A stretch of DNA of 64,000 bases from Bacteroides congonensis. GTDB lineage: Bacteria > Bacteroidota > Bacteroidia > Bacteroidales > Bacteroidaceae. The stretch lies in assembly GCF_900130125.1 (NCBI RefSeq), contig NZ_FQXY01000009.1:1093760-1157759 (forward strand). Reading direction: 5' to 3'. The notes under the pieces are model-generated. The model was not told the origin of the DNA and did not search any database. It worked only from the letters and a program-made list of their open reading frames with translations. A program made the translations under genes and the position numbers. Below, piece by piece: positions 20,131 to 27,413 of the stretch (positions are counted from its first letter, which is position 1; the number at the start of each line of letters is the position of its first letter).

Positions 20131-20236
20131 TTTATAATAACTTTTTCAATAACCCTTATAATAACTTTTTTAGTACATAATAATAACCTTTTCAGTACAT
20201 AGTAAAAGTAGAATTCTAAGGTTCACAACAAAAGTA
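20131..20236 (-). promoter_or_regulatory. HTCS promoter and repeat-rich leader
   Basis: A -7 element TACTTTTG (minus strand, 20229-20236) gives a leader of about 120 nt before the ATG at 20102. Within it, ATAATAAC followed by a T-run (plus-strand view) occurs at 20134, 20158 and 20180, and AGTACATA occurs at 20172 and 20194, so the spacing is 22-24 bp. They could be binding sites for a regulator or leader RNA structure; which one is not known. Confidence 0.5.
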
Positions 20237-20313
20237 ATCATTTCTTTGAGATAATGGCATGTCATTCGGGAAAAAATATGTATCATATTGTTTCATCTGC
20301 CAAATAAAATAAG

Positions 20314-20321
20314 TATATTTG
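20314..20321 (+). promoter_or_regulatory. -7 element TATATTTG upstream of a 21-residue ORF
   Basis: Exact match to TAnnTTTG, 27 bp before the ATG of the small ORF at 20349. No good -33 motif at the standard spacing. Confidence 0.45.
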
Positions 20322-20348
20322 TACGCTACATATAAAATAGAGACAGTT

Positions 20349-20414
20349 ATGGACAGAAATATTATCAGATTCATTATTGATGAAAATCAAGAGTTTGCAC
20401 AAGGCTTAAAATAA
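20349..20414 (+). CDS. 21-residue ORF, small protein or 5' remnant of a lost gene
   Basis: Encodes MDRNIIRFIIDENQEFAQGL plus K, then TAA. A -7 element stands upstream and a terminator-like hairpin downstream (20484-20520), so a short transcript is plausible. The residues resemble the first residues of longer ATPase-like proteins, so this may be the start of a gene deleted when the restriction island was rearranged. Coding status is uncertain. Confidence 0.3.
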   Translation: MDRNIIRFIIDENQEFAQGLK

Positions 20415-20483
20415 ATCAGCCGAAAAGCAAGTATACATCAAAGCAGTATAAATACATATTTTTTACTTCACATAGATAAAATG

Positions 20484-20520
20484 AATGGGGGATTTCGGGA
20501 AGATTTCCCTCATTTTTTTT
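20484..20520 (+). terminator. rho-independent terminator-like hairpin
   Basis: AATGGGGGA pairs imperfectly with TTTCCCTCATT across a loop of about 14 nt and is followed by a run of eight T. It would end the transcript carrying the 21-residue ORF. Confidence 0.6.
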
Positions 20521-20664
20521 GTCATTTTCGGACAACCAGCTATTTTTGGTCAAAAAAAGAGACATATCGTACATTTCATACATTTCAGGTTCAAACAGGG
20601 TGTAAAGATTATTCGCCTAATTTTATGGAATGCTGAAGTCAATAGGCTTGGCTAATTTTTAATG

Positions 20665-20712
20665 AAGCATTGTTTTAACGAGCTATTGTTTTAACGAAGC
20701 ATTGATTCGTTA
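20665..20712. repeat. three 16-bp direct repeats in the gene-free stretch 20521-20874
   Basis: Units at 20665, 20681 and 20697 (AAGCATTGTTTTAACG, AGCTATTGTTTTAACG, AAGCATTGATTCGTTA). The rest of 20521-20874 is AT-rich with no convincing gene. Confidence 0.55.
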
Positions 20713-20874
20713 TCTTCCTTTATAAAAAACGCTAAGGCCACATACTATCCGCATAGACTATTACATATTGAGACTTAAAGTTCGTGGAACATTCAATCTG
20801 AGACTCACACGCTGAGACCTCCTACGCCATAAAGATAGAGGGTGGTATTGACATTTTCTTATATCACTAACATA

Positions 20875-20888
20875 TAAATCAGAATTTA
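20875..20888 (+). repeat. hsdS inversion site A
   Basis: TAAATCAGAATTTA, an imperfect palindrome (TAAAT/ATTTA around CAGA). It lies directly before the C-half cassette and encodes the LNQNL of the junction when fused in frame to an N-half. Confidence 0.8.
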
Positions 20889-20894
20889 GAAGCG

Positions 20895-21821
20895 ATGGCA
20901 AAGCAGCTTTACGATTACTGGTTTGTGCAGTTTGACTTTCCGAATGAAGAAGGAAAGCCGTATAAATATAGTGGTGAAATGGTTTGGAGTGAAAAATTAA
21001 AGCGTGATATTCCTGCATCATGGGAAATTAAGACGATAGAGGATATTGCTGACGTTTACAATGGTGCAACACCTTCAACTATTAACGAACAAAATTATGG
21101 AGGAGATATTGTTTGGATTACTCCGAAAGATTTATCTGACCAAAAGCAAAAATTTGTCTATCAAGGAGAACGCAATATTTCACAAGCAGGATATAATTCT
21201 TGCAGTACTCATTTATTGCCTCCAAATACGATATTAATGTCAAGTCGTGCACCAATAGGTTTGTTGTCTATTGCTAAAACAAAGTTGTGTACCAATCAAG
21301 GTTTTAAGAGCTTTGTTCCCAAAGCGGAAAACATATCAACTTACCTGTATTATTATCTAAACATTCACATTAGGCAGATAGAACAGCTTGGCACTGGTAC
21401 AACATTTAAAGAGGTTTCTCGTGAAGACGTGTTGAATTTTCCAATTCTAAAGCCAAGTGATGCAATCTTGGACTTATGGGAAAAACGAGTATCAGCTCTT
21501 AATAATAAACAGTACGAAATTCAAAAAGAAAACGAATACCTTACTAAGCAGCGTGACGAACTTCTCCCACTTCTGATGAACGGTCAAGTGTCGGTAAATT
21601 CTGATTTAGCGACTTTTTTACAACTTTTGTTCCGCCAATATACTATTAGAGTATATACGTGGGCATATTCCCATAAAATCAAAACTATTACAATAATGAA
21701 ATACAATTTTATTAGAACGAGATTAGTTAAAATCGTTTGTGGATGTTGCGGACGCAACTTCTACGCAGAAGCTGGTATTAATTTTTGTTCTGAATGCGAA
21801 GAAACATGGAACAATAATTAA
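20895..21821 (+). CDS. hsdS: silent hsdS C-half cassette (second target-recognition domain) with read-through tail
   Basis: The frame begins MAKQLYDYWFVQFDFPNEEG, which is the central conserved region of a type I specificity subunit, not a natural N terminus. It carries one target-recognition domain (WEIKTIEDIADVYNGATPS to FPILKPSDAI) and the C-terminal coil ending TKQRDELLPLLMNGQVSVNSDL at inversion site B. After the site, the frame runs on by chance through 21821 because the normal ending SDD-stop is absent. There is no N-terminal half, so this copy is predicted to be a storage cassette. It is highly similar to the C-half of the intact hsdS (24375-25640) at both ends but not in the recognition domain. 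Inversion between sites A and D would place it behind the expressed N-half. Confidence 0.85.
   Translation: MAKQLYDYWFVQFDFPNEEGKPYKYSGEMVWSEKLKRDIPASWEIKTIEDIADVYNGATPSTINEQNYGGDIVWITPKDLSDQKQKFVYQGERNISQAGYNSCSTHLLPPNTILMSSRAPIGLLSIAKTKLCTNQGFKSFVPKAENISTYLYYYLNIHIRQIEQLGTGTTFKEVSREDVLNFPILKPSDAILDLWEKRVSALNNKQYEIQKENEYLTKQRDELLPLLMNGQVSVNSDLATFLQLLFRQYTIRVYTWAYSHKIKTITIMKYNFIRTRLVKIVCGCCGRNFYAEAGINFCSECEETWNNN
21595..21608 (-). repeat. hsdS inversion site B
   Basis: TAAATTCTGATTTA on the plus strand, the reverse orientation of site A. It encodes VNSDL at the end of the C-half cassette. Confidence 0.8.
21696..21821 (+). CDS. 41-residue zinc-ribbon-like small protein
   Basis: In frame with the hsdS cassette tail but with its own ATG at 21696. 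The protein is basic at the N terminus and has CGCCGRNFYAEAGINFCSEC, four to five cysteines spaced like a zinc ribbon (CxxC...CxxC). It lies 80 bp before the recombinase start and may be co-transcribed with it. The natural role is unknown; a DNA-binding or recombination-accessory role is only a guess. It sits on the non-cassette side of site B, so it stays put in an A-B inversion. Confidence 0.5.
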   Translation: MKYNFIRTRLVKIVCGCCGRNFYAEAGINFCSECEETWNNN

Positions 21822-21901
21822 TTATGAAATGTGCAAGAGAGGTTTAATTGCCTCTTTTGCCTATATTCTATATTATAACATCATTATTATTTTATAGAAT
21901 T

Positions 21902-22894
21902 ATGAAAGAGAACATCATTCAGGCAATAGTTGCGAAGATGCAGCGTGACTTAGACTGCAGACAGATGGCACGGCGTAAAGCAGTGCTTGCATCAGAATTA
22001 CATAATGTCGAAATCACTGAAAAGAAAGACTGTGTTACACAGCAAACACAAGAAAATGAACACCTTCTAAACTCTTTTATATCGGCAAAGAAGATTGAGG
22101 GATGTTCGGATAAGACACTGGTTTACTACCGTAATACCATTGAAAAATTGTTGGTTACGCTCTCATTGGCTATTTGTCACATCACCACAACAGACATTCG
22201 CACTTATCTATCCGATTATCAAGAAGAACATCAATCCAGCAAAGTGACTATTGACAATATCCGACGTATCTTTTCCAGTTTCTTTGCATGGTTAGAGGAT
22301 GAAGACTACATCGCAAAAAGCCCAGTCAGGCGCATCCACAAGGTTAAAACGGATTCACTTGTAAAAGAGGTACTTTCTGACGAACAGTTGGAACAGCTCC
22401 GAGATAGTTGTACCAACAAACGAGACCTTGCCATTATAGACTTTCTTTCATCTACTGGCATTCGTGTAGGAGAATTGGTAAAACTGAACCGAGCAGATAT
22501 AGACTTCCACGAACGTCAGTGTGTAGTATTTGGAAAAGGAAATAAAGAACGTATTGTTTATTTCAATGCTCGAACAAAATTACATCTACAACAATACCTT
22601 AATGGACGTACAGATGAAAATCCAGCTTTATTTGTTTCCATAAATTCACCTCATACACGACTCACTATTAGCGGTGTAGAAGTGAGAATCCGAAAATTGG
22701 GACAAGCACTTTCTATGCCCAAAGTTCATCCTCACAAATTCCGTCGCACCCTTGCAACGATGGCTATCGACAAAGGTATGCCCATCGAACAAGTACAACG
22801 TTTACTTGGTCATGTACGCATTGATACTACACTGCATTATGCCATTGTGAACCAAAACAATGTAAAGTTAGCTCATAAGAAGTATTTGGGATAA
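21902..22894 (+). CDS. tyrosine recombinase, likely hsdS invertase
   Basis: 330 aa from ATG at 21902. A longer frame starts 54 bp earlier but adds a poor hydrophobic leader. Residues about 60-140 form the core-binding SAM-like domain (LLNSFISAKKIEGCSDKTLV). The catalytic domain follows: Arg in STGIRVGELVKL, a Lys-bearing beta-hairpin (VFGKGNKERIVYFN), HxxR in HPHKFRRTLAT, His in LLGHVRIDTTLHYA and the Tyr nucleophile in the same stretch. This is the XerC/D-like type that drives invertible regions in Bacteroides. Its place between hsdS cassettes bounded by four matching inverted sites makes it the best candidate for catalysing their inversion. It could also be a relict integrase, but no phage genes or att-like ends were seen. 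Confidence 0.92.
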   Translation: MKENIIQAIVAKMQRDLDCRQMARRKAVLASELHNVEITEKKDCVTQQTQENEHLLNSFISAKKIEGCSDKTLVYYRNTIEKLLVTLSLAICHITTTDIRTYLSDYQEEHQSSKVTIDNIRRIFSSFFAWLEDEDYIAKSPVRRIHKVKTDSLVKEVLSDEQLEQLRDSCTNKRDLAIIDFLSSTGIRVGELVKLNRADIDFHERQCVVFGKGNKERIVYFNARTKLHLQQYLNGRTDENPALFVSINSPHTRLTISGVEVRIRKLGQALSMPKVHPHKFRRTLATMAIDKGMPIEQVQRLLGHVRIDTTLHYAIVNQNNVKLAHKKYLG

Positions 22895-22924
22895 TAACCG
22901 TGCTGATTTCTGCTTTAAAATTTG

Positions 22925-22932
22925 TACTTTTG
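22925..22932 (+). promoter_or_regulatory. -7 element of the dinD promoter
   Basis: TACTTTTG matches TAnnTTTG and lies 32 bp before the dinD ATG. It could also drive the overlapping hsdS N-half. No LexA-type box was recognised. Confidence 0.55.
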
Positions 22933-22964
22933 CAGTCTAATATGAAACGCTAATAAAAAGCACT

Positions 22965-23846
22965 ATGGACTTGCAGAGAATCAATAAACATAAGCAATCG
23001 TTTGATGACATTTGCCATTATATCGAAGACGATAATGGAGCGGATAAAGTAGAAGTATGGTTTGCGAGAGAATTGCAGATTATATTGGGGTATGCAAGAT
23101 GGGAGAATTTTCAAGTAGCATTGACTCGCGCTGTTGAATCATGTAAAACACAGAATATCAACATCGACGACCATTTTCGTGAGGTCACGAAAATGGTTAC
23201 TTTGGGTAGCGGAGCTAAGCGTGAAATACAAGATTTCATGCTGACTCGTTATGCGTGCTATCTTGTCGCACAGAATGGCGATCCCAAGAAAGAAGAAATA
23301 GCTTTTGCACAAGGTTATTTTGCCGTACAAACTCGACGCGCAGAACTTATTGCGGAGCATATAGAACAATTGTCGCGACTTGAAACGAGAGATCGTTTGC
23401 GTTCTTCCGAAAAACAATTATCACGTAATATTTATGAGCGCGGAGTGGATGATAAAGGTTTTGGACGCATTCGTTCTAAAGGTGATGGTGTGTTATTCGG
23501 TGGGCATACAACAGAAGATATGAAGAACCGGCTTGGCATTAAATCGACACGCCCATTAGCAGATTTTCTTCCAACTCTTACAATTGCAGCAAAAAACCTT
23601 GCCACAGAAATGACAAATTACAATGTCGAACAAAAAGACCTTTATGGTGAGCATAGTATAACTACCGAACATATGGACAACAACCGCAGCATCCGACAAA
23701 TGCTCGGTCAGCGAGGCATACGCCCGGAAGAACTGCCAGCAGCTGAGGACATCAAGAAGGTAGAACGACGCGTTGCTTCCAATGAAAAGAAAATTGAGAA
23801 GTCTTCTTCAAAACTCCCTAAACTTAAACCTGAAGACAACGAATGA
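22965..23846 (+). CDS. dinD: DNA-damage-inducible protein D family
   Basis: 293 aa, close to the usual length. It has the family's N-terminal BRO/antirepressor-like fold (YIEDDNGADKVEVWFARELQ, ILGYARWENFQVALTRA) and the conserved central run IYERGVDDKGFGRIRSKGDG, followed by LFGGHTTEDMKNRLGI and RPLADFLPTLTIAAKNLATE. In E. coli DinD is SOS-induced and opposes RecA filaments; whether that holds here is unknown. The stop codon overlaps the start of the next hsdS N-half by 4 bp (ATGA), so the two are translationally coupled. Finding it inside the hsdS inversion locus suggests a link to restriction stress, but this is inference. Confidence 0.9.
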   Translation: MDLQRINKHKQSFDDICHYIEDDNGADKVEVWFARELQIILGYARWENFQVALTRAVESCKTQNINIDDHFREVTKMVTLGSGAKREIQDFMLTRYACYLVAQNGDPKKEEIAFAQGYFAVQTRRAELIAEHIEQLSRLETRDRLRSSEKQLSRNIYERGVDDKGFGRIRSKGDGVLFGGHTTEDMKNRLGIKSTRPLADFLPTLTIAAKNLATEMTNYNVEQKDLYGEHSITTEHMDNNRSIRQMLGQRGIRPEELPAAEDIKKVERRVASNEKKIEKSSSKLPKLKPEDNE

Positions 23847-24451
23847 AATTAATTGACATTATAGAAGTATTCATTGCTGGAGAATGGGGCGAGGAAACTT
23901 ACTCTAAAGAAACACCTTGTGCGGTAACTTGTGTACGTGGGGCTGATATTATTCCAATATCAGAATATGATTTCTCGGCAATTCCAGTCCGCTATATTAA
24001 CCAACAAGCATATGCAAAAAAATGTCTTCAAGTAGGAGACATTATCATTGAAAAGTCAGGTGGTAGCCCAACTCAATCCACAGGGCGTGTATCTTTGGTA
24101 TCACAAGAGCTGCTTGAGCATGCCGGGGCTGTTATATGCTCCAATTTTTGTACTGCCTTTCGAGTAAAGAAAGGTTGGAATCCCCTCTATGTCTACTATT
24201 ATCTTCAGTTTATCTATAATCGTGGGGCGTTTTTTAATTTCGAAGGCAAAACGTCCGGTATAAAAAATCTCCAATTGGATGCAGCCTTTGCTGCTATACC
24301 AATTGAAGATATTAGTGAAAGCATCCAAAACAATATTGTAGCTATTCTCCAAGGTTTAGAGAGGAAAAACGCTATCAATCGTCAGATAAATCAGAATTTA
24401 CCGACACTTGGCCGTTCATTAGGAGTGGTAAGAGTTCGTCTCGCTGCTTAG
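23843..24451 (+). CDS. hsdS: silent hsdS N-half (first target-recognition domain), truncated
   Basis: 202 aa as it stands. It begins at a natural start (MKLIDIIEVFIAGEWGEETY) and carries a target-recognition domain plus the conserved coil ALNRQ-like segment ERKNAINRQINQNL at inversion site C (24387-24400). The normal continuation would be EAMAKQLYDYW. Instead the frame reads 16 residues of antisense to the end of the opposite hsdS and stops. Inversion of the 0.7-kb segment between sites C and D would complete it with the C-half of that gene, giving a full-length subunit on the plus strand. Start codon overlaps the dinD stop (ATGA). Confidence 0.85.
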   Translation: MKLIDIIEVFIAGEWGEETYSKETPCAVTCVRGADIIPISEYDFSAIPVRYINQQAYAKKCLQVGDIIIEKSGGSPTQSTGRVSLVSQELLEHAGAVICSNFCTAFRVKKGWNPLYVYYYLQFIYNRGAFFNFEGKTSGIKNLQLDAAFAAIPIEDISESIQNNIVAILQGLERKNAINRQINQNLPTLGRSLGVVRVRLAA

Positions 24452-25640
24452 TAAGTGATAAAATCTGTTGTTTGTTCTCAATTATCAGTTCCAATAGCTC
24501 GTCAAATACTTTTCGAGGATTGAAACTTAATGAAATTGCTGGTTTTATAAGATATAGCCCTTTCAAATCTTTATCTGACAGATGTCCCACAGTAGATCCT
24601 TTTGCATTTTGTTCTTTCGCCTTAATGTAAGGTTGGATATTATAATAGATTTGAATTGAAGATATTGAGGAGTCTCTATAAGGACGCATCCTTACACATC
24701 GCTGATTAAGATAGGCAATATTGTTATGCCAGAAGTTCATGTGAAAATTTCCGTCCATACCAACAAGTACATCCCCCTCATTCAAACAGTATTTTTCATC
24801 TGTGTTTTCAAAAGAATATGCTGATGTCGTTCCTTCAAGAATGTCCCTAATACGAACAATAGGTATATTTGTTATCTCATCTGTAAATTGTTCAGTAGCA
24901 AAAGGGAAACCATACTGCACACTAATAGCATCAAAAAGAGGTAGTATATTCCATCCTTGAGGAATTTCCCTCTTCAACTTCTCATTCCATACCATAGCAC
25001 CCCCACTGGATTTATACGGTTTACCCTCTTCATTCGGGAAATCAAACTGCACAAACCAATAGTCATAGAGTTGCTTTGCCATCGCTTCTAAATTCTGATT
25101 TAGCGCACGGTTAAGTTCTATTTTGCGGTCAAGGCTACGGAACAACTTACCAATGCGCTTCTGCTCTACTAAATCTGGAATCCATACAGTGCAATCTTTG
25201 ATTTTGTCGGGCGAAGTATGACGAATCTTAGTTTGTTGTGCGGCTGCACTTAATTGCTGTTTGACCAAAGCGGAAGATATGAGATAGAAAGCAAAGCCCT
25301 TGTCCAACAAGCCCTCTTTGCAAACAATCTTAGCCACATCTTGACTTTGAATATATTTACCGCTTTCAGGAATGATAGCAGTAGAGCCAAGCAAACCTAT
25401 TGCCTGTTCGGTCAAAGGAGTGATAATATCACCCTTCTCCATTAAAAACTCCGGCTTAAATTCACCGATGTAATACAGATTATCTTTGGACTTGTTTTCC
25501 TTAAAGCAATTGTTTTGATAGTTGAAATTACCACAAGTCAAACGAATGTATTCTCCCTCTGTGGCATAAAACTCGCCACTGAGACTTGCACCTCTTGTAA
25601 CATCGAGAATTTCTCCCAACTTATATCTTGTCAAATTCAT
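24375..25640 (-). CDS. hsdS: type I restriction-modification specificity subunit (intact)
   Basis: 421 aa, the normal size. Two target-recognition domains: TRD1 from about 1 to 180 (MNLTRYKLGEILDVTRGASL), a conserved spacer helix ELNRALNQNLEAMAKQLYDYW at about 175-195 that holds inversion site D, TRD2 from about 215 to 390 (IPQGWNILPLFDAISVQYG), and a C-terminal coil ending LLPLLMNGQVSVNSDLSDD. It sets the DNA sequence read by the HsdM/HsdR complex. It is the last gene of the minus-strand island and is separated from hsdM by about 3 kb of inserted cargo. The start overlaps the stop of a small upstream ORF (25637). It converges on, and overlaps by 77 bp, the plus-strand N-half. Confidence 0.95.
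   Translation of the reverse strand: MNLTRYKLGEILDVTRGASLSGEFYATEGEYIRLTCGNFNYQNNCFKENKSKDNLYYIGEFKPEFLMEKGDIITPLTEQAIGLLGSTAIIPESGKYIQSQDVAKIVCKEGLLDKGFAFYLISSALVKQQLSAAAQQTKIRHTSPDKIKDCTVWIPDLVEQKRIGKLFRSLDRKIELNRALNQNLEAMAKQLYDYWFVQFDFPNEEGKPYKSSGGAMVWNEKLKREIPQGWNILPLFDAISVQYGFPFATEQFTDEITNIPIVRIRDILEGTTSAYSFENTDEKYCLNEGDVLVGMDGNFHMNFWHNNIAYLNQRCVRMRPYRDSSISSIQIYYNIQPYIKAKEQNAKGSTVGHLSDKDLKGLYLIKPAISLSFNPRKVFDELLELIIENKQQILSLTKQRDELLPLLMNGQVSVNSDLSDD
24387..24400 (+). repeat. hsdS inversion site C
   Basis: TAAATCAGAATTTA. It codes for INQNL in the plus-strand N-half and, antisense, for VNSDL in the minus-strand hsdS. Confidence 0.8.
25089..25102 (-). repeat. hsdS inversion site D
   Basis: TAAATTCTGATTTA on the plus strand. 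It codes for LNQNL at the junction of the two halves of the intact hsdS. Flanking homology to site A extends well into the C-half (MAKQLYDYWFVQFDFPNEEG region). Confidence 0.8.
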
Positions 25641-25829
25641 AATAATCTATTTTGGCTTTTAAGATACACTTTGATTTGCTCTTCAATGGATTTCAGAATA
25701 AGCTCTCGACTATTCTTTTCCATTTCTTTTTGTTCTGCGGTAGCATAACGTTTTTCTTCTCTGTGCACATCCACCCGATTTTGAAATCATAGTAGCTATA
25801 TATTCACTTATTTTATCGTAATCAATCAT
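25637..25829 (-). pseudogene. small ORF upstream of hsdS, interrupted by a frameshift
   Basis: Starts ATG at 25829 (MIDYDKISEYIATMISKSGG). The coding character then continues in another frame: DVHREEKRYATAEQKEMEKN, then SRELILKSIEEQIKVYLKSQ, ending at a TGA that overlaps the hsdS ATG (25638-25640). The total of 193 nt equals 64 codons plus one base, so a single-base change near 25770 explains it. In the intact form it would be a helical protein of about 64 aa translated just before hsdS. The family is not recognised. Confidence 0.5.
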
Positions 25830-25859
25830 TCAAATCTATATTACTTTCGTTCACAATAA

Positions 25860-26861
25860 TCATTTATTCAACATACCTCTAACCTGTTTATCGAAGTCAG
25901 AATCTATCCGTTGCGTTTTATTAAAAATATCATATTCGCTTTCAGCTTTTGCCTTAGCCTATGATGCAGAAATACGCTCTTTGTCCGGCAAAATTTGATA
26001 ACGACGGAATGTGAGGAATTCATTGACACTTTTAGAAAATTGGGACATATTGAATGTATTCTCACGCTCGATAAGATCTTCTATATAATCAAAGAAACCT
26101 GTTACAGCACGTTCCAACTGACGAATTTCCTTTTCCTGTAAATAGTTCTTAGCTATTGACACATCCGATTTCAAGATACGTCCATCAGGTGCATTCTTCC
26201 ATGTAGTCAGCCCCATGTGTTCTTTGTTATGGTCTGCCTTTGTATAAATAATCTCTGCTGCCGTTTGCCCGGTAATGGCATAATGAAAACGGTTCTGTAT
26301 CATGGCATAGAAATCGCGAGTTGTAGGCGAATTCTTATCATAGTCTACACTACATTCTGCATATATATCGGTAATTTGTTGCCAGATTCGCCGTTCGCTG
26401 GCACGGATAGAGCGTACCCTTTCCAACAATTCACGGAAATAGTCTTTTCCGAATACTGCCGTTCCCTGTTTTAAGCGTTCATCATCAAGCACAAATCCTT
26501 TCTTGATATACTCATTAAGAATCTTGGTTGCCCATTGTCGGAACTTGGTCGCTTTAGGAGAAGAGACACGGTAGCCAACTGCAATAATCATATCAAGATT
26601 GTAGAAATCAACCAATTCTTCAACCTCACCTCTTATGCCTCGATTCACGACGGTTGCAATTTTTGCAACTGTCGTGTCTTGCTGCAGTTCTTCATCCTTG
26701 AAGATATTGGCTATGTGACGACTAATACCAGATTTGTCAATACCGAAAAGCTGCGCCATAGCCTTTTGGGTACACCAAATCGTTTCGTCTTTGATAACAA
26801 CTTGTACCTTTCCTTGTTCATCAGGCAGGCTATATAATAAAAACTGTATCTCGTTACTCAT
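25860..26861 (-). pseudogene. rhuM: RhuM-family protein with an in-frame amber stop
   Basis: The open part (26861 to 25959) gives 300 aa of a typical RhuM protein: ETIWCTQKAMAQLFGIDKSG, ISRHIANIFKDEEL, VDFYNLDMIIAVGYRVSS and ATKFRQWATKILNEYI, a KilA-N/BRO-like N-terminal region with a helical C-terminal part. At 25959-25961 a TAG falls in a frame that goes on with family-like residues (AKAKAESEYDIFNKTQRIDS, DFDKQVRGMLNK) to TGA at 25860. The intact length would be 333 aa. RhuM genes are common next to type I restriction genes; their biochemical role is unclear. The truncated 300-aa product may still be made. Confidence 0.8.
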
Positions 26862-26907
26862 TGTTAGTTCTATTTCTTATTTTTATAATTGTGCCACAAA
26901 ATTCCTT

Positions 26908-27111
26908 TTAAGATATGAAGTTCATTGTATTATAAATATAGGGACTATCTAATTCTCCGCTATTGATCCAAGGAATAGTGCCATTTGCATAATAACTTAC
27001 CTCTGTAGATAATGGTGTAGCACCTGAAGATGTTCTAAAAACATCTGCAAGTGTTATCTCTTTCCAACCTTGTGGAATAATCCTTTTCTTTTTATATTTC
27101 TTCAATTCCAT
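26908..27111 (-). pseudogene. hsdS: hsdS remnant (internally deleted, truncated)
   Basis: Starts MELKKYKKKRIIPQGW, which joins a typical HsdS N terminus (MELKKYK) to what is normally the middle of the protein (IPQGW begins a second recognition domain). It continues TLADVFRTSSGATPLSTEVS, then YYANGTIPWINSGELDSPYI and stops after NTMNFIS. This is a third specificity-gene copy reduced to part of one recognition domain, without an inversion site. An upstream in-frame start at 27159 is less likely. Confidence 0.7.
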
Positions 27112-27222
27112 AATTCTATTCTTCATACAATTCTTTGCCCTCCTCAAGTTGGTATTCATATTACGTACCCTTCAGGCTTTCTCTATCCTATTCTTTGCGA
27201 TATTCCAAGATATAAAAAACCA

Positions 27223-27348
27223 CTATTTCCAGATATCTATAAAAAAAATAGTGCATATGCCTACTACCACCCAGCCTTGAGTATCAACTGAAGCCTTTAC
27301 CATTTTTAAGATTCTATCCTTAAAATTATCCTTATTCTGCTTATCCAT
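27223..27348 (-). CDS. 41-residue putative membrane protein
   Basis: Begins MDKQNKDNFKDRILKMVKAS and ends with a single predicted membrane helix GWVVVGICTIFFIDIW plus K. The charged N-terminal helix followed by one hydrophobic segment is common in small membrane proteins and type I toxins. It lies on the same strand as the restriction operon, between the possible nuclease gene and the hsdS remnant. Real or chance ORF cannot be settled by eye. Confidence 0.4.
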   Translation of the reverse strand: MDKQNKDNFKDRILKMVKASVDTQGWVVVGICTIFFIDIWK

Positions 27349-27413
27349 AGTAGCCGTTTTGCACTTTTTCCAAAACAAATTAGCCGTTAGCACGTTAAAA
27401 TCATAGACAACTC

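Noticed and set aside
21902..22894. Integrase of a prophage or integrative element
   Set aside because: No phage or conjugation genes nearby, and the only matching repeated sites flank the hsdS halves, so an invertase role fits better.
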